Shown here: piece by piece, positions 50,402-58,825 of the stretch
Position numbering within the stretch: position 1 is the stretch's first letter
Layout of the letters: the number at the start of each line of letters is the position of its first letter
NCBI RefSeq assembly: GCF_003014735.1
Contig: NZ_PYAX01000001.1
Span: forward strand, 1-64,000
DNA length: 64,000 nucleotides
Reading direction: 5' to 3'
From: Saccharothrix carnea
GTDB lineage: Bacteria; Actinomycetota; Actinomycetes; Mycobacteriales; Pseudonocardiaceae
Program-made: the position numbers and the translations under genes
Notes under the pieces: model-generated
What the model saw: the letters and a program-made list of their open reading frames with translations, nothing else
The model's database searches: none
Told to the model about the DNA's origin: nothing

Positions 50402-51472
50402 GTGGGCGCGTTGGACGGGGTCGTGATCGCGGACTTCGGGCGGGTGCTGGCCGCGCCGTACGCGACGATGGTGCTGGCCGACCTCGGTGCCGAGGTGGTC
50501 AAGGTCGAGCACCCGCGTGGTGACGAGACGCGGGCCTGGGGTCCGCCGCACGCGCGCGGCGAGGCCACGTACTTCCTCTCGGTGAACCGGAACAAGCGCT
50601 CGCGGGTGCTGGACCTGGCCACGGCGGAGGGCCGTGCGGCGGCGCGTGAGCTGGCGCTGGGCGCGGACGTGCTGGTGGAGAACTTCCGGCCGGGCACCAT
50701 GCGGAAGTTCGGGCTGGACTACGAGACGCTGTCCGAGGAGCACGAACGGCTCGTCTACTGCTCGGTGACGGGGTTCGGCGCGGGCCGGGGCGCGCACCTG
50801 CCGGGCTACGACCTGCTGGTGCAGGCGGTCGGCGGGCTGATGAGCGTGACGGGCACGGACGAGCCGACCAAGGTCGGCGTGGCGTTGGTGGACGTGCTGA
50901 CCGGGATGCACGCGGCCGTGGGCATCCTCGCCGCGCTGCGGCACCGCGACGCGACCGGCGAGGGCCAGTTGGTGGAGGTCGACCTGCTGTCCGTGCTGCT
51001 GTCGAGCATGGTCAACCAGAGCGCCGGCTACACGCTGGCCGGGGTCGTGCCCGGTCCGCTGGGCAACCGGCACCCGTCGATCGCGCCCTACGAGGTGTTC
51101 CCGACCGCCGACCGGCCGGTGGTGCTGGCCGTGGGCAACGACCGGCAGTTCACCCGCCTGCGTGAAGCGCTGGACCTGCCGCCGGACGCGCGGTTCGCCA
51201 CGAACGAGCTGCGGGTCGCGCACGTGCGGGAGCTGGCGGAGCTGGTGGGCGCCCGGTTGCGGACGCGTCCGGCGGCGCACTGGTTCGAGCTGCTGACGCC
51301 GCTGGGCGTGCCGTGCGGTCCGGTGAACGACCTGGCCGGTGCGTTCGCGCTGGCCGAGTCGCTCGGCTTGCGACCCACCGCCGACGTCGACGGGCTGGAG
51401 CTGGTGGCGAACCCGATCCGGCTGTCCGCGACCCCGCCGACGTACCGGCTGCCGCCGCCCAAGCTCCCGTGA
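50402..51472 (+). CDS. CaiB/BaiF (class III) CoA-transferase
   Basis: The product is 356 residues. The N-terminal 'LDGVVIADFGRVLAAPYATMVLADLGAEVVKVEHPRGDETRAWGPP' is the family opening. The catalytic Asp is in 'VALVDVLTGMHAAVGILAALRHRDATGEGQ' near residue 160. 'LVENFRPGTMRKFGLDYETL' is also conserved. The enzyme moves CoA between carboxylic acids through an aspartyl-CoA intermediate. The GTG at 50402 has GGGAGG upstream. It may act with a catabolic enzyme nearby, but no pathway is evident. Confidence 0.92.
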   Translation: MGALDGVVIADFGRVLAAPYATMVLADLGAEVVKVEHPRGDETRAWGPPHARGEATYFLSVNRNKRSRVLDLATAEGRAAARELALGADVLVENFRPGTMRKFGLDYETLSEEHERLVYCSVTGFGAGRGAHLPGYDLLVQAVGGLMSVTGTDEPTKVGVALVDVLTGMHAAVGILAALRHRDATGEGQLVEVDLLSVLLSSMVNQSAGYTLAGVVPGPLGNRHPSIAPYEVFPTADRPVVLAVGNDRQFTRLREALDLPPDARFATNELRVAHVRELAELVGARLRTRPAAHWFELLTPLGVPCGPVNDLAGAFALAESLGLRPTADVDGLELVANPIRLSATPPTYRLPPPKLP

Positions 51473-51531
51473 TGACGCGAGCGGGTGAACGGGCGTGCGC
51501 CGTTCGGCAGCGGCTGATTGGATCAACGTCC

Positions 51532-52353
51532 ATGCGCCACCTGGTCGCGGTGCTCGCCGCGTTCGTGCTGTCCGTGTCCGCCGCACCCGTGTACGCCGCA
51601 CCGGCTGCTCCCCCACGTGTCGAGGTCGACTTCAGCGGCGCCGTGTCGTTGGACGGCTGCTCGGGCTCGGTGGTCCGGCCGCCCGCCCACCAGCCGTCCG
51701 ACCCGGCGCTGGTGATGACGAACGGGCACTGCGTGCGGTTCATGGACCCCGGCGTGGTCGTGGTCGACCAGCCTTCGGACCGGAAGTTCACGCTGCTCGC
51801 CGGCAACGGCGAGGACGAGCTCGGCAAGCTGCGCGCGGACACCCTGGTCTACGCCACGATGACCGGCACCGACGTCGCCCTGTTCCGGGTCACCGCCACC
51901 TACGGCGAGGTCGAGGCGATGGGCGGCCGGGCGTTGGAGTTGGCGGCGGAGCACCCCGGCACCGGCATCGACATCGGCGTGGTGTCCGGCTACTGGCGGC
52001 ACATCTACTCGTGCGAGGTGGACGGTTACGTGCACGAGCTGCGCGAGGGCCGGTGGAGCTGGAAGGACTCGATGCGCTACACCGAGGACTGCCGCACCAG
52101 GGGCGGCACGTCCGGCTCTCCCGTGGTGGACGTGGCCACCGGCAAGGTGGTGGCGGTCAACAACACCGGCAACGAGGACGGCGAGCGGTGCACCGACAAC
52201 AACCCGTGCGAGGTGGACGAGACCGGTGAGGTGACCGTGCGCCAGGGCATCGGGTACGCGCAGCAGACGTACCAGATCGTGCCGTGCCTGACCGGAGGCG
52301 GCCGGGTGGACCTGACCGCCCCCGGTTGCGGGCTGCAGAAACCGGCGGCCTAG
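51532..52353 (+). CDS. Secreted trypsin-like serine protease
   Basis: The product is 273 residues. The signal peptide is MRHLVAVLAAFVLSVSAAPVYA. The catalytic triad is visible: His in 'LVMTNGHCVRF' near 64, Asp in 'GTDVALFRVTA' near 113, Ser in 'RGGTSGSPVVDV' near 196. Cys pairs (DGC/HC, SCEVD/EDC, RCTDNNPCE) suggest three or more disulphides. It is exported and probably acts outside the cell. Its TAG stop overlaps the stop codon of the convergent PI-PLC-like gene within the same CTAG. Confidence 0.9.
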   Translation: MRHLVAVLAAFVLSVSAAPVYAAPAAPPRVEVDFSGAVSLDGCSGSVVRPPAHQPSDPALVMTNGHCVRFMDPGVVVVDQPSDRKFTLLAGNGEDELGKLRADTLVYATMTGTDVALFRVTATYGEVEAMGGRALELAAEHPGTGIDIGVVSGYWRHIYSCEVDGYVHELREGRWSWKDSMRYTEDCRTRGGTSGSPVVDVATGKVVAVNNTGNEDGERCTDNNPCEVDETGEVTVRQGIGYAQQTYQIVPCLTGGGRVDLTAPGCGLQKPAA

Positions 52354-53642
52354 GGCTGGAAGCGTTCGGCGGACAGTGCCTGGACGGCCGCCATCGGGTT
52401 GCCGAGGTGGTAGTGGTCGACGGCCAGGTAGGTCGGGGTCTTGCGGGCGGCGGGTTCGCAGAAACGGCGGGCGCGGTCGGTGAGTTTGCCGTTGTCCGTG
52501 GTCGCGGTGCCGGTGAAGGGGACGTCGCGGAAGTGGTTCATCACGAACAGCGGGCGGAAGCCGGGTTCGGTGCGGGTGAGTGGCGTGCTCCAGCGGCTGT
52601 GGCAGGACCAGTCCGAGGCGCCCAGGCCCGAGCCCATCGACCAGTGGTTCTCCACCGTCCACTCCGGCTGGTACATCACGCCGAAGCTGTCGCGCGGCAC
52701 GGTGTCGCCGGCACGGCTGTGGTCGGTGAAGATCATCAGGCGCTTGCCGGTGGCGCGCAGGGTGTTCAGCGTGGGCCAGCCGTTCGTCCGCACGCCCGCC
52801 TGGTCCGGGCGGAACAGGACATCGGCCAGGCCCGTGACGCGGCTCAGTTCGGCGCGCAGCACCTCGGCGGAGACGTAGTCCTCCAGGAAGATCGTGACGA
52901 ACTCGGTCGGGTTGCGCTTGAGGAAGTCCACGATTCGCTGCACGTCGACCCACAGCGCGACCGGGCGGCTGACCCACGTGCAGCTGTTGTGGCACAGGAT
53001 CGCGCCGTCCGGGGTCTGGTGGACGTCCAGCTGGAACCCGCGCACACCGTCCCCGAGCTGCTGTTCGAGGCCGCGCGCCTGGTTCGGGGCGAGGTTGACG
53101 AACGGCGGGGCGAAGCCGCCGTCCACGCCGTTGGCGTAGGCGTTGTGCGCGGTGAGGAAGGTGACCTGGTCCAGCCGCCGCTCACCCTCCGGCGGCGCGG
53201 GCACCCGCTGGGGTGACACCGGGGTGAGGTACCAGCGGTCGGCCCCGGCCCCGATCCGCACCTGGTCCGTGCCGGACGCGATCAGGTAGCGGTCGGCGCC
53301 GGGCACCTTGAGCCGGAACCGGTCACCGTCCGGCAGCACGTCCCACTGGGCGTCCGTGCTGTCGCAGGGCAGCACCACGGCCTGGTCGCCCTGGCGGCCC
53401 AGGCACTGGGTGCCTTCGCGCAGCGTGCGACCGGCCAGCGCCCACTGCTGGCGGTCCTCGTCGCCCTTCGGCCGGCGTTGGAGCACGGACGTGCCCGAGA
53501 CGCCGGCGTTCAGGCCCGTGGTGACGCTTTGCACGTAGTAGACGCCGTCAGCGGGCGCGGCTCGGGCGGTGAGCGGTGCGGCGGCGGTGGCGATCAGGGA
53601 GGTGACGAGCGTGGCGATCAGGGCTGATCGGGTGGCGCGCAT
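52350..53642 (-). CDS. Secreted PI-PLC-X-like phosphodiesterase
   Basis: The product is 430 residues. A signal peptide (ALIATLVTSLIATAAAPLTARA) is followed by a ricin-type/RICIN-like region at about 30-140 (YYVQSVTTGLNAGVSG, DRQQWALAG) that may bind carbohydrate. The catalytic domain (150-420) has 'LDQVTFLTAHNAYANG' with the first His and 'GVRGFQLDVHQTPDGAILCHNSCTW' with the metal/second-His region, as in the PI-PLC X box. It should cleave phosphodiesters of lipids or glycans outside the cell. The start ATG is weakly supported by AGAGGAC upstream. Confidence 0.82.
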   Translation of the reverse strand: MRATRSALIATLVTSLIATAAAPLTARAAPADGVYYVQSVTTGLNAGVSGTSVLQRRPKGDEDRQQWALAGRTLREGTQCLGRQGDQAVVLPCDSTDAQWDVLPDGDRFRLKVPGADRYLIASGTDQVRIGAGADRWYLTPVSPQRVPAPPEGERRLDQVTFLTAHNAYANGVDGGFAPPFVNLAPNQARGLEQQLGDGVRGFQLDVHQTPDGAILCHNSCTWVSRPVALWVDVQRIVDFLKRNPTEFVTIFLEDYVSAEVLRAELSRVTGLADVLFRPDQAGVRTNGWPTLNTLRATGKRLMIFTDHSRAGDTVPRDSFGVMYQPEWTVENHWSMGSGLGASDWSCHSRWSTPLTRTEPGFRPLFVMNHFRDVPFTGTATTDNGKLTDRARRFCEPAARKTPTYLAVDHYHLGNPMAAVQALSAERFQP

Positions 53643-53720
53643 CAAGAAGTCCTCTCGGAGGCTCCGCGGCGGCGGGCAGTCCACAGAGTAAACGCGAAAT
53701 CCCTTCACGTCAGCCCGTCC

Positions 53721-53726
53721 TACGCT
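53721..53726 (+). promoter_or_regulatory. -10 box, leaderless promoter of the CoA-binding protein gene
   Basis: TACGCT lies 6 bases before the ATG at 53733. Confidence 0.5.
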
Positions 53727-53732
53727 GGTGCC

Positions 53733-54152
53733 ATGACCGAACCCTGGGGTGACCCCGACAAGATCCGCCGCGTCCTCGCCGAGGGCGGCACGTGGGCCGT
53801 GGTGGGCCTGGCCGACCACCCGCACCGCGCCGCCTACGGTGTGGCGAAGTTCCTCCAGCAGCGCGGCAAGCGGATCGTGCCCGTGCACCCGGACGCGCCG
53901 ACCGTGCACGGCGAGCAGGGCTACGCGACGCTGGCCGACATCCCGTTCCCGGTCGACGTGGTGGACGTGTTCCGCCGGTCCGAGGCGGCGGGCGCGTTCG
54001 CCGACGAGGCCGTGCGGATCGGCGCCAAGGCGGTGTGGTTCCAGCTCGACGTCATCGACGAGGAGGCCTACGAGCGCGCCACGGCCGCCGGGCTGGACGT
54101 CGTCATGGACCGCTGCCCCGCCATCGAGTGGGCCGAGCACGGGCCGCGCTGA
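53733..54152 (+). CDS. CoA-binding domain protein (YccU type)
   Basis: The product is 139 residues, a single Rossmann-like CoA-binding domain. 'GGTWAVVGLADHPHRAAYGVAKFLQQRGKRIVPVHPDAPTVHGEQGYATLADIPFPVDVVDVFRRSEAAGAFADEAVRIGAKAVWFQLDVIDEEAYERATAAGLDVVMDRCPAIEW' matches the family over its length. Partners and role are unknown. Its TGA abuts the stop codon of the convergent MFS gene, forming TGATCA at 54150-54155. Confidence 0.92.
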   Translation: MTEPWGDPDKIRRVLAEGGTWAVVGLADHPHRAAYGVAKFLQQRGKRIVPVHPDAPTVHGEQGYATLADIPFPVDVVDVFRRSEAAGAFADEAVRIGAKAVWFQLDVIDEEAYERATAAGLDVVMDRCPAIEWAEHGPR

Positions 54153-55349
54153 TCACCGCCGGACCGCCGGGAAGCCGTGCGAGCGGGCGGCGACGACCAC
54201 GGTCAGGGCGGGCACGAGGAGCACCAGCGCGCTCCACGGCAACGAACCCGCGCCGAACCCGTCGAGCAGCAGCCCGCCCGCCACGCCGCCGCCCGCCATG
54301 GCCGCGTTCCACAACGTGACCAGCAGGGCCTGCGCGGAGTCCGCCGCCTCGCCGCCCGCGTCACCGGCCGCCGTGGTCAGCAGCGTCGGCACACCGCCGA
54401 ACCCCAGGCCCCACAACGCGACCGCGACGTAGACCAGGGGCGCGGCGGCCAGGTCGGCGGCCAGCACGGTGACCGCGACCGCGAACAGCACGGCGGCACC
54501 GATCATCAACGCGCGCAGCCGGCGGTCGATGTGCGCGCCCACGACCCAGATGCCCGCCACCGACGCCACGCCGAACACGAGCAGCACCGCGTCGACCCGG
54601 TCGGCCAGGCCGAGCCGCGCCAGGTACGCGGCGATGTAGGTGTAGAGGATCGTGTGCGCGAGCACGAACACCAGCGTCACGACCATCACCGGCACCACAC
54701 CGGGCAGGGCCAGGGTCCGCGCGACCGGGACGCGACCGCCGCGCGGTTGGCCGGGTCGGTCCGGCACCACCGCCACCGTCCAGGCGATCAGCACGACCGC
54801 CAGCGCCGTCATCGCCCAGAACGCGGCACGCCAGCCGAGTGCGTTGCCGAGGAACGTGCCCGCGGGCACGCCGAGCGACAACGCCACCGGGATGCCTGCC
54901 ATGACCAGCGCGGTGGCCTTGCCGCGCAGGTGGTCGGGCGCGACCCCGCGGGCGTACCCGGCCAGCAGCGCCCACACCACGCCCGCGGCCACCCCGGCGA
55001 CGAACCGGGCGGCCAGGGTGAGCGGGAAGTGCGACGACACGGCGGTGACGGTGTTGGCGACCGCGAAACCCGCGACCCCGGCCAGGAGCAAGCGCTTGCG
55101 CGGCCAGGTGGACGTGACGGCGGACAGCGGGATCGCCGCCGCGACCGTGCCGATCGCGTAGACGGTGACGAGTTGGCCGGTCGCGGACTCGCTCACGCCG
55201 AGGCCGGCGCTCATCCCGCGCAGCACGCCGGCGGGCAGCGCCTCGGTCAGGACGGTGGTGAACGCGGCCGTGGCCAGTGCGAGCAGCGGCCGCAGCGGCA
55301 GCTTTCCCGTGCGTGGCACGGTGTCGGTTCGAGCAGCGGTGATGCGCAT
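54153..55349 (-). CDS. MFS transporter (DHA1-like efflux pump)
   Basis: The product is 398 residues with 12 hydrophobic segments. 'LTEALPAGVLRGMSAGLGVSESATGQLVTVYAIGTVAAAIPLSAVTSTWPRKRLLLAGVAGFAVAN' has the MFS segment 1 to motif A arrangement of the AraJ/CmlA-like drug-efflux group, and 'GYARGVAPDHLRGKATALVMAGIPVALSLGVPAGTFLG' holds motif C. It probably exports a drug or sugar-like compound. A 14-bp palindrome lies just upstream and could be the operator. Confidence 0.9.
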   Translation of the reverse strand: MRITAARTDTVPRTGKLPLRPLLALATAAFTTVLTEALPAGVLRGMSAGLGVSESATGQLVTVYAIGTVAAAIPLSAVTSTWPRKRLLLAGVAGFAVANTVTAVSSHFPLTLAARFVAGVAAGVVWALLAGYARGVAPDHLRGKATALVMAGIPVALSLGVPAGTFLGNALGWRAAFWAMTALAVVLIAWTVAVVPDRPGQPRGGRVPVARTLALPGVVPVMVVTLVFVLAHTILYTYIAAYLARLGLADRVDAVLLVFGVASVAGIWVVGAHIDRRLRALMIGAAVLFAVAVTVLAADLAAAPLVYVAVALWGLGFGGVPTLLTTAAGDAGGEAADSAQALLVTLWNAAMAGGGVAGGLLLDGFGAGSLPWSALVLLVPALTVVVAARSHGFPAVRR

Positions 55350-55365
55350 ACCGCATGGTCGAACC

Positions 55366-55379
55366 TGACACCGGTGTCA
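55366..55379 (-). promoter_or_regulatory. Palindromic site upstream of the MFS gene
   Basis: TGACACCGGTGTCA is a perfect 14-bp palindrome, 16 bases upstream of the MFS start at 55349. The position suits a repressor or MerR-type activator site; no regulator gene is adjacent. Confidence 0.5.
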
Positions 55380-55419
55380 CTTTCAACCCACAGTGGCGTG
55401 AGCCGGGACACACACCGCG

Positions 55420-55803
55420 CTAGCGGGCCTGGCGACGAGCCGTCACCTCGATCTCGATGCGCATCCGCGGGTCGGCCAGGCCGCACACCAGCATCGTCGC
55501 GGCCGGGCGGACCTCGGCGAACGCCGCGCGCAGCACCGGCCAGCACGGCTCGAAGTCCTCGGCGTCGGGCAGGTAGTACGTCACCCGCACCACGTCGGCG
55601 AAACCGCTCTCCGCCTCGGCCAGCGCCGCGCCGATGTTGGCCAGGCACTGCTCGGCCTGCGCCACCACGTCGTCGGAGATGGTCATGGTGGTGTAGTCGA
55701 ACCCGGTCGTGCCGGAGACGTGCACCCAGTCGCCGTCGACCACCGCACGCGCGTAGCCGATCTGCTCTTCGAACGTGGAACCGGACAGGATCGCTCGCCT
55801 CAT
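55420..55803 (-). CDS. RidA family protein
   Basis: The product is 127 residues. RidA proteins deaminate reactive enamine/imine intermediates. Conserved segments are 'GYARAVVDGDWVHVSGTTGFDYTTMTISDDVVAQAEQCLANIGAALAEAESGFADVVRVTYYLPDAEDFEPCWPVLRAAFAEVRPAATMLVCGLADPRMRIEIEVTA'. The Arg near residue 108 (DPRMRIEIEV) corresponds to the substrate-binding Arg. A TAGGGT -10 box 6 bases before the ATG suggests a leaderless mRNA. It is divergent from a hydrolase gene. Confidence 0.92.
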   Translation of the reverse strand: MRRAILSGSTFEEQIGYARAVVDGDWVHVSGTTGFDYTTMTISDDVVAQAEQCLANIGAALAEAESGFADVVRVTYYLPDAEDFEPCWPVLRAAFAEVRPAATMLVCGLADPRMRIEIEVTARRQAR

Positions 55804-55809
55804 GGCGTC

Positions 55810-55815
55810 ACCCTA
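55810..55815 (-). promoter_or_regulatory. -10 box, leaderless promoter of the RidA gene
   Basis: TAGGGT (minus strand) lies 6 bases before the ATG at 55803. Confidence 0.5.
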
Positions 55816-55881
55816 TGTGCCGCCCACGCCGCGCCCGCAGTGGTTTCGGCGCGGTGATGGCCGTCGTGCGGGGCCGGTCGG

Positions 55882-55887
55882 TAACCT
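55882..55887 (+). promoter_or_regulatory. -10 box, near-leaderless promoter of the hydrolase gene
   Basis: TAACCT lies 8 bases before the ATG at 55896. Confidence 0.45.
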
Positions 55888-55895
55888 CCCGGGCC

Positions 55896-56696
55896 ATGCC
55901 GGTCGTCGCGCTCAACGGGATCAACCTCAGCTACCAGGTGGAGGGCGACGGCGATCTCGTCGTCCTGGTGATGGGCACCGGCAGCCCGGGGCGGGTGTGG
56001 CACGCGCACCAGGTGCCCGCGCTGCGCAAGGCCGGTTTCCGGGTGGCGACCGTGGACAACCGGGGCATCCCGCCGACGGACGAGTGCGCGTCCGGGATGG
56101 TCATCGAGGACCTGGTCGGCGACGTCGCGGCGTTGATCTCCGAGCTCGGCGGCCGGGCGCACGTCGTCGGCACGTCCATGGGCGCGAGGGTCACGCAGGA
56201 ACTCGCGCTGGCCCGGCCGGACCTGGTGTCGAAGGCCGTGATGCTGGCCACCGCGGGCCGCAACGACGCCGTGCAGAACGCGCTGTCCCAAGGTGAGCGC
56301 GCGCTGCACGACCAAGGGATCACGCTGCCACCGCGGTACTACGCGGCGGTGAACGCGGTGCTGAACCTGTCGCCCGCGACGCTGCGCGACCAGGTGGGCG
56401 TGCGGGACTGGCTGGACGTGTTCGAGTACACCGGGTCGGCGGTGAGCAAGGGCGTGCGCGCGCAGATGGAGATGAACGAGTTCGACAACCGGCTCGCCGC
56501 CTACCGCGCCATCTCCGTGCCGTGCCTGGTGGTGGGTTTCGCCGACGACCGCGTGCTGCCGCCGCACCTGGCCCGCGAGGTGGCCGACGCCATCCCGGGC
56601 GCGCGCTACGAGGAGGTGGCCGACGCGGGCCACTTCGGCTTCCTCGAACAGCCGGCCGCGGTCAACCGGCTCCTGGTGGACTTCCTCAAGGGCTGA
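55896..56696 (+). CDS. Alpha/beta hydrolase
   Basis: The product is 266 residues, cytoplasmic. 'LVVLVMGTGSPGRVWHAHQVPALRKAGFRVATVDNRGIPPTDE' is the strand-oxyanion region, 'AHVVGTSMGARVTQELALARPDLVSKAVMLAT' has the nucleophile Ser near residue 92, 'CLVVGFADDRVLPPHLAREVADAIPGARYEEVADAGHFGFLEQP' has the acid and the catalytic His. It resembles hydrolases and non-haem haloperoxidase-like enzymes used in actinobacterial metabolism. Substrate unknown. A hairpin follows. Confidence 0.9.
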   Translation: MPVVALNGINLSYQVEGDGDLVVLVMGTGSPGRVWHAHQVPALRKAGFRVATVDNRGIPPTDECASGMVIEDLVGDVAALISELGGRAHVVGTSMGARVTQELALARPDLVSKAVMLATAGRNDAVQNALSQGERALHDQGITLPPRYYAAVNAVLNLSPATLRDQVGVRDWLDVFEYTGSAVSKGVRAQMEMNEFDNRLAAYRAISVPCLVVGFADDRVLPPHLAREVADAIPGARYEEVADAGHFGFLEQPAAVNRLLVDFLKG

Positions 56697-56714
56697 ACCG
56701 GTTGGCCGCAGCCG

Positions 56715-56744
56715 CCGTTGGTGGAGGTGGATGACCACCGACGG
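56715..56744 (+). terminator. Hairpin terminator
   Basis: CCGTTGGTGG at 56715-56724 pairs with CCACCGACGG at 56735-56744 with one mismatch (10-base loop), 19 bases after the hydrolase stop. Confidence 0.6.
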
Positions 56745-56824
56745 TGACCGGCTGACCACGCTAACCCGCCTACCCCCGCGTCGCGAACGCCGTTACCGTC
56801 GATCGCGACCTGGTGGGAGGGCAC

Positions 56825-58825
56825 ATGGACGCGCGACGACTCGGCCGCACCACCCGGCTGGTCGCCCTGATCGCGGTCGGCGGCGTCACGGGTCTCGTGC
56901 TCGTGCCCGTCGCGATCAACGCCGCCACCGGCGGTTCGGCGCTGCCCGTCCTCGGCCCGCACGCGCGGTGGCTGTGGCCGGCGCTGGTCGTGCTGTCCGC
57001 GCTCACCGCGTGCCTGGCGGCGTGGGATCGGCTCGGCGCGCTGCTGGTGCGAAGACGTCCGGCGCACCCGGCGAACCGGCGGGTGGCGCTGGACCGGGTG
57101 GAGCGGTACGTGCGGGACCGGGTGGACGGGTCGCTGGCCGAGCAGCTGCGGCTCAAGCTCGGCGTCGTGCCGCGGGTCGGGCCGCGCCTGTCGACGCGCC
57201 TGCGCAACCCCGTCGTGGTGACCGGCGAGCCGGGCGCGGGCAAGACGACGTTGCTGCTGGAGCTGGCCGAGGCGCTGCTCGCGCGGGCCGCGCTCGACCC
57301 GGTGCGGCCGATACCGGTGGTGGTGGACCTCGGCGGGTGGCGGCGTGACGACGATTTCGGCCGGTGGCTACTGGGTGTGCTCGCCGACCGGTACCGGATC
57401 GCGCCGCGGGTCGGCCGGGCGTGGCTGCGGGAGCGCAACCTCGTGCTGCTGTTCGACGGGCTGGACGACCTGGCGCCCGCCGACCGGGTCGAGTGCCTGG
57501 CGTGGATCACCGCGTTGAACGTGCCGCAGGTCGTGCTGTGCACCGCGAGCGACGAGCACGAGCACCTGCCCCGCTACGACGTCGTGCCGGTGGAACCGTT
57601 GTCCCGCACCGTGGTGCAGGAGCTGATCGCCGCGTGCGGCCCGCGCCTGGACGGCCTGCACGACGAGCTGGAGAAGAACCCGGACCTGTGGGACGAGCTG
57701 CGCACGCCGCTCGCGTTCGGCCTGCTGGCCCTGGCGTACCGGGCCGGGCGGGCGGAGTACCGGGGCGTGCTGGACACCTACGTGGTCGAGTCCGCGGCAC
57801 GGGGTGCGGTGCGTCCGGAGCGGACGGTGCGCGCGTTGCGGTTCCTGGCCCGCATCGCGCGGCGCAAGCGCGACCTGGTGGCGCGGTCGCGGCTGCCCGC
57901 GCGGCACGTGTGGCTGGACTTCGTCGGCCCCGAGGTGGTGTGGCGGATGTTCCGGCGGGCCGCGCCGGGTGCGTTGGCGGGTGCGGCGGCGGCCTTGTGC
58001 TTCGTGGTGGGCCTGCGGCTGGGGCTGGTGGCGGCCGGGGTCGCCGCCGTGGCGACGGTGCTGGTGCCGCACAGCACCTTCCGGGTGACGCGCGGTGACC
58101 CGCGGCGGGGAAACCTCTGGGCCGCAACGGGTTTCGTGGCCGGGGCGGTGGTGACGGGCGGGGTGGCCCTGCTCGGCGGGGTGATCGGCACGCAGATCGC
58201 GCGGTGGCCGTGGGCGGTGGGGTTCGGCGTGGTCGTCGTGGTCTCGTTGGTCGTCGCGTACGGCACCACCCGTGACCGCTACCTGGCGGTGGCGTGCGAA
58301 CTCGTGCCCATCGGGGTGATGGCCGTGGTGGGTCCGGCGGAGGTGGTGGCGGGACTGGGGATCGGGCTCGGCGCGGGCGCCGTGGCGGGCGCGTTCGTCG
58401 GCGGGCTGCGGGAGGTGTGGTCGGGGCTGCGGGTGCGGCCGGCCACCGGGTTGCGCTGGCTGCCGGCGGCGGGCGCGGCCGGGGTCGGCCTGGCGGCGCT
58501 CGCGGGCGCGGGCGTGCGGCCTTCGGCGTTGGGCGCGGTGACCGGGGTGCTGGTCGGGCTGGCCGTCACGCCGATCTTGAACCGGCCGTTCCACCTCGTG
58601 GCCGAGCTGCTGGCCCGGCCGCTCGCGCTGGACGAGTTCCCGTTGCGGCGCAAGGCGGTCCTGCAGTCCGCCCGGGACCGGGTGCTGCTGGTCGACGAGC
58701 ACCGGTTCCCGCACGACGTGGTCCGCGACCACCTCGCCGAGTGCGACCCGGCGGAGCTGGCGGCGAGCGTCGAGCACCGGCGTGCCGCGCTCAGCGCGCC
58801 CACCGGGTCCGGCCCCAGGGCTTGA
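56825..58825 (+). CDS. Membrane-embedded NACHT-domain NTPase
   Basis: The product is 666 residues. The ATG at 56825 has GGGAGGG 5 bases upstream. Two membrane segments (about 12-32 and 50-68) precede a NACHT NTPase: Walker A 'VTGEPGAGKTTLLLELAEALL' at 134-142, 'PVVVDLGGWRRDDDFGRWLLGVLADRY', and Walker B 'LVLLFDGLDDLAPADR' at 206-216. A helical region follows, then about eight membrane segments from 365 to 590, and a soluble tail. There is no obvious repeat sensor or toxic effector domain. Bacterial NACHT proteins include anti-phage STAND ATPases. Here the membrane domain could be the effector. This is inference. Confidence 0.85.
   Translation: MDARRLGRTTRLVALIAVGGVTGLVLVPVAINAATGGSALPVLGPHARWLWPALVVLSALTACLAAWDRLGALLVRRRPAHPANRRVALDRVERYVRDRVDGSLAEQLRLKLGVVPRVGPRLSTRLRNPVVVTGEPGAGKTTLLLELAEALLARAALDPVRPIPVVVDLGGWRRDDDFGRWLLGVLADRYRIAPRVGRAWLRERNLVLLFDGLDDLAPADRVECLAWITALNVPQVVLCTASDEHEHLPRYDVVPVEPLSRTVVQELIAACGPRLDGLHDELEKNPDLWDELRTPLAFGLLALAYRAGRAEYRGVLDTYVVESAARGAVRPERTVRALRFLARIARRKRDLVARSRLPARHVWLDFVGPEVVWRMFRRAAPGALAGAAAALCFVVGLRLGLVAAGVAAVATVLVPHSTFRVTRGDPRRGNLWAATGFVAGAVVTGGVALLGGVIGTQIARWPWAVGFGVVVVVSLVVAYGTTRDRYLAVACELVPIGVMAVVGPAEVVAGLGIGLGAGAVAGAFVGGLREVWSGLRVRPATGLRWLPAAGAAGVGLAALAGAGVRPSALGAVTGVLVGLAVTPILNRPFHLVAELLARPLALDEFPLRRKAVLQSARDRVLLVDEHRFPHDVVRDHLAECDPAELAASVEHRRAALSAPTGSGPRA

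Noticed and set aside
46422..56696. Biosynthetic gene cluster around the TPP enzyme, CoA-transferase and hydrolases
   Set aside because: The genes have separate promoters, mixed orientation and no synthase, carrier protein or tailoring set; they look like independent metabolic genes.
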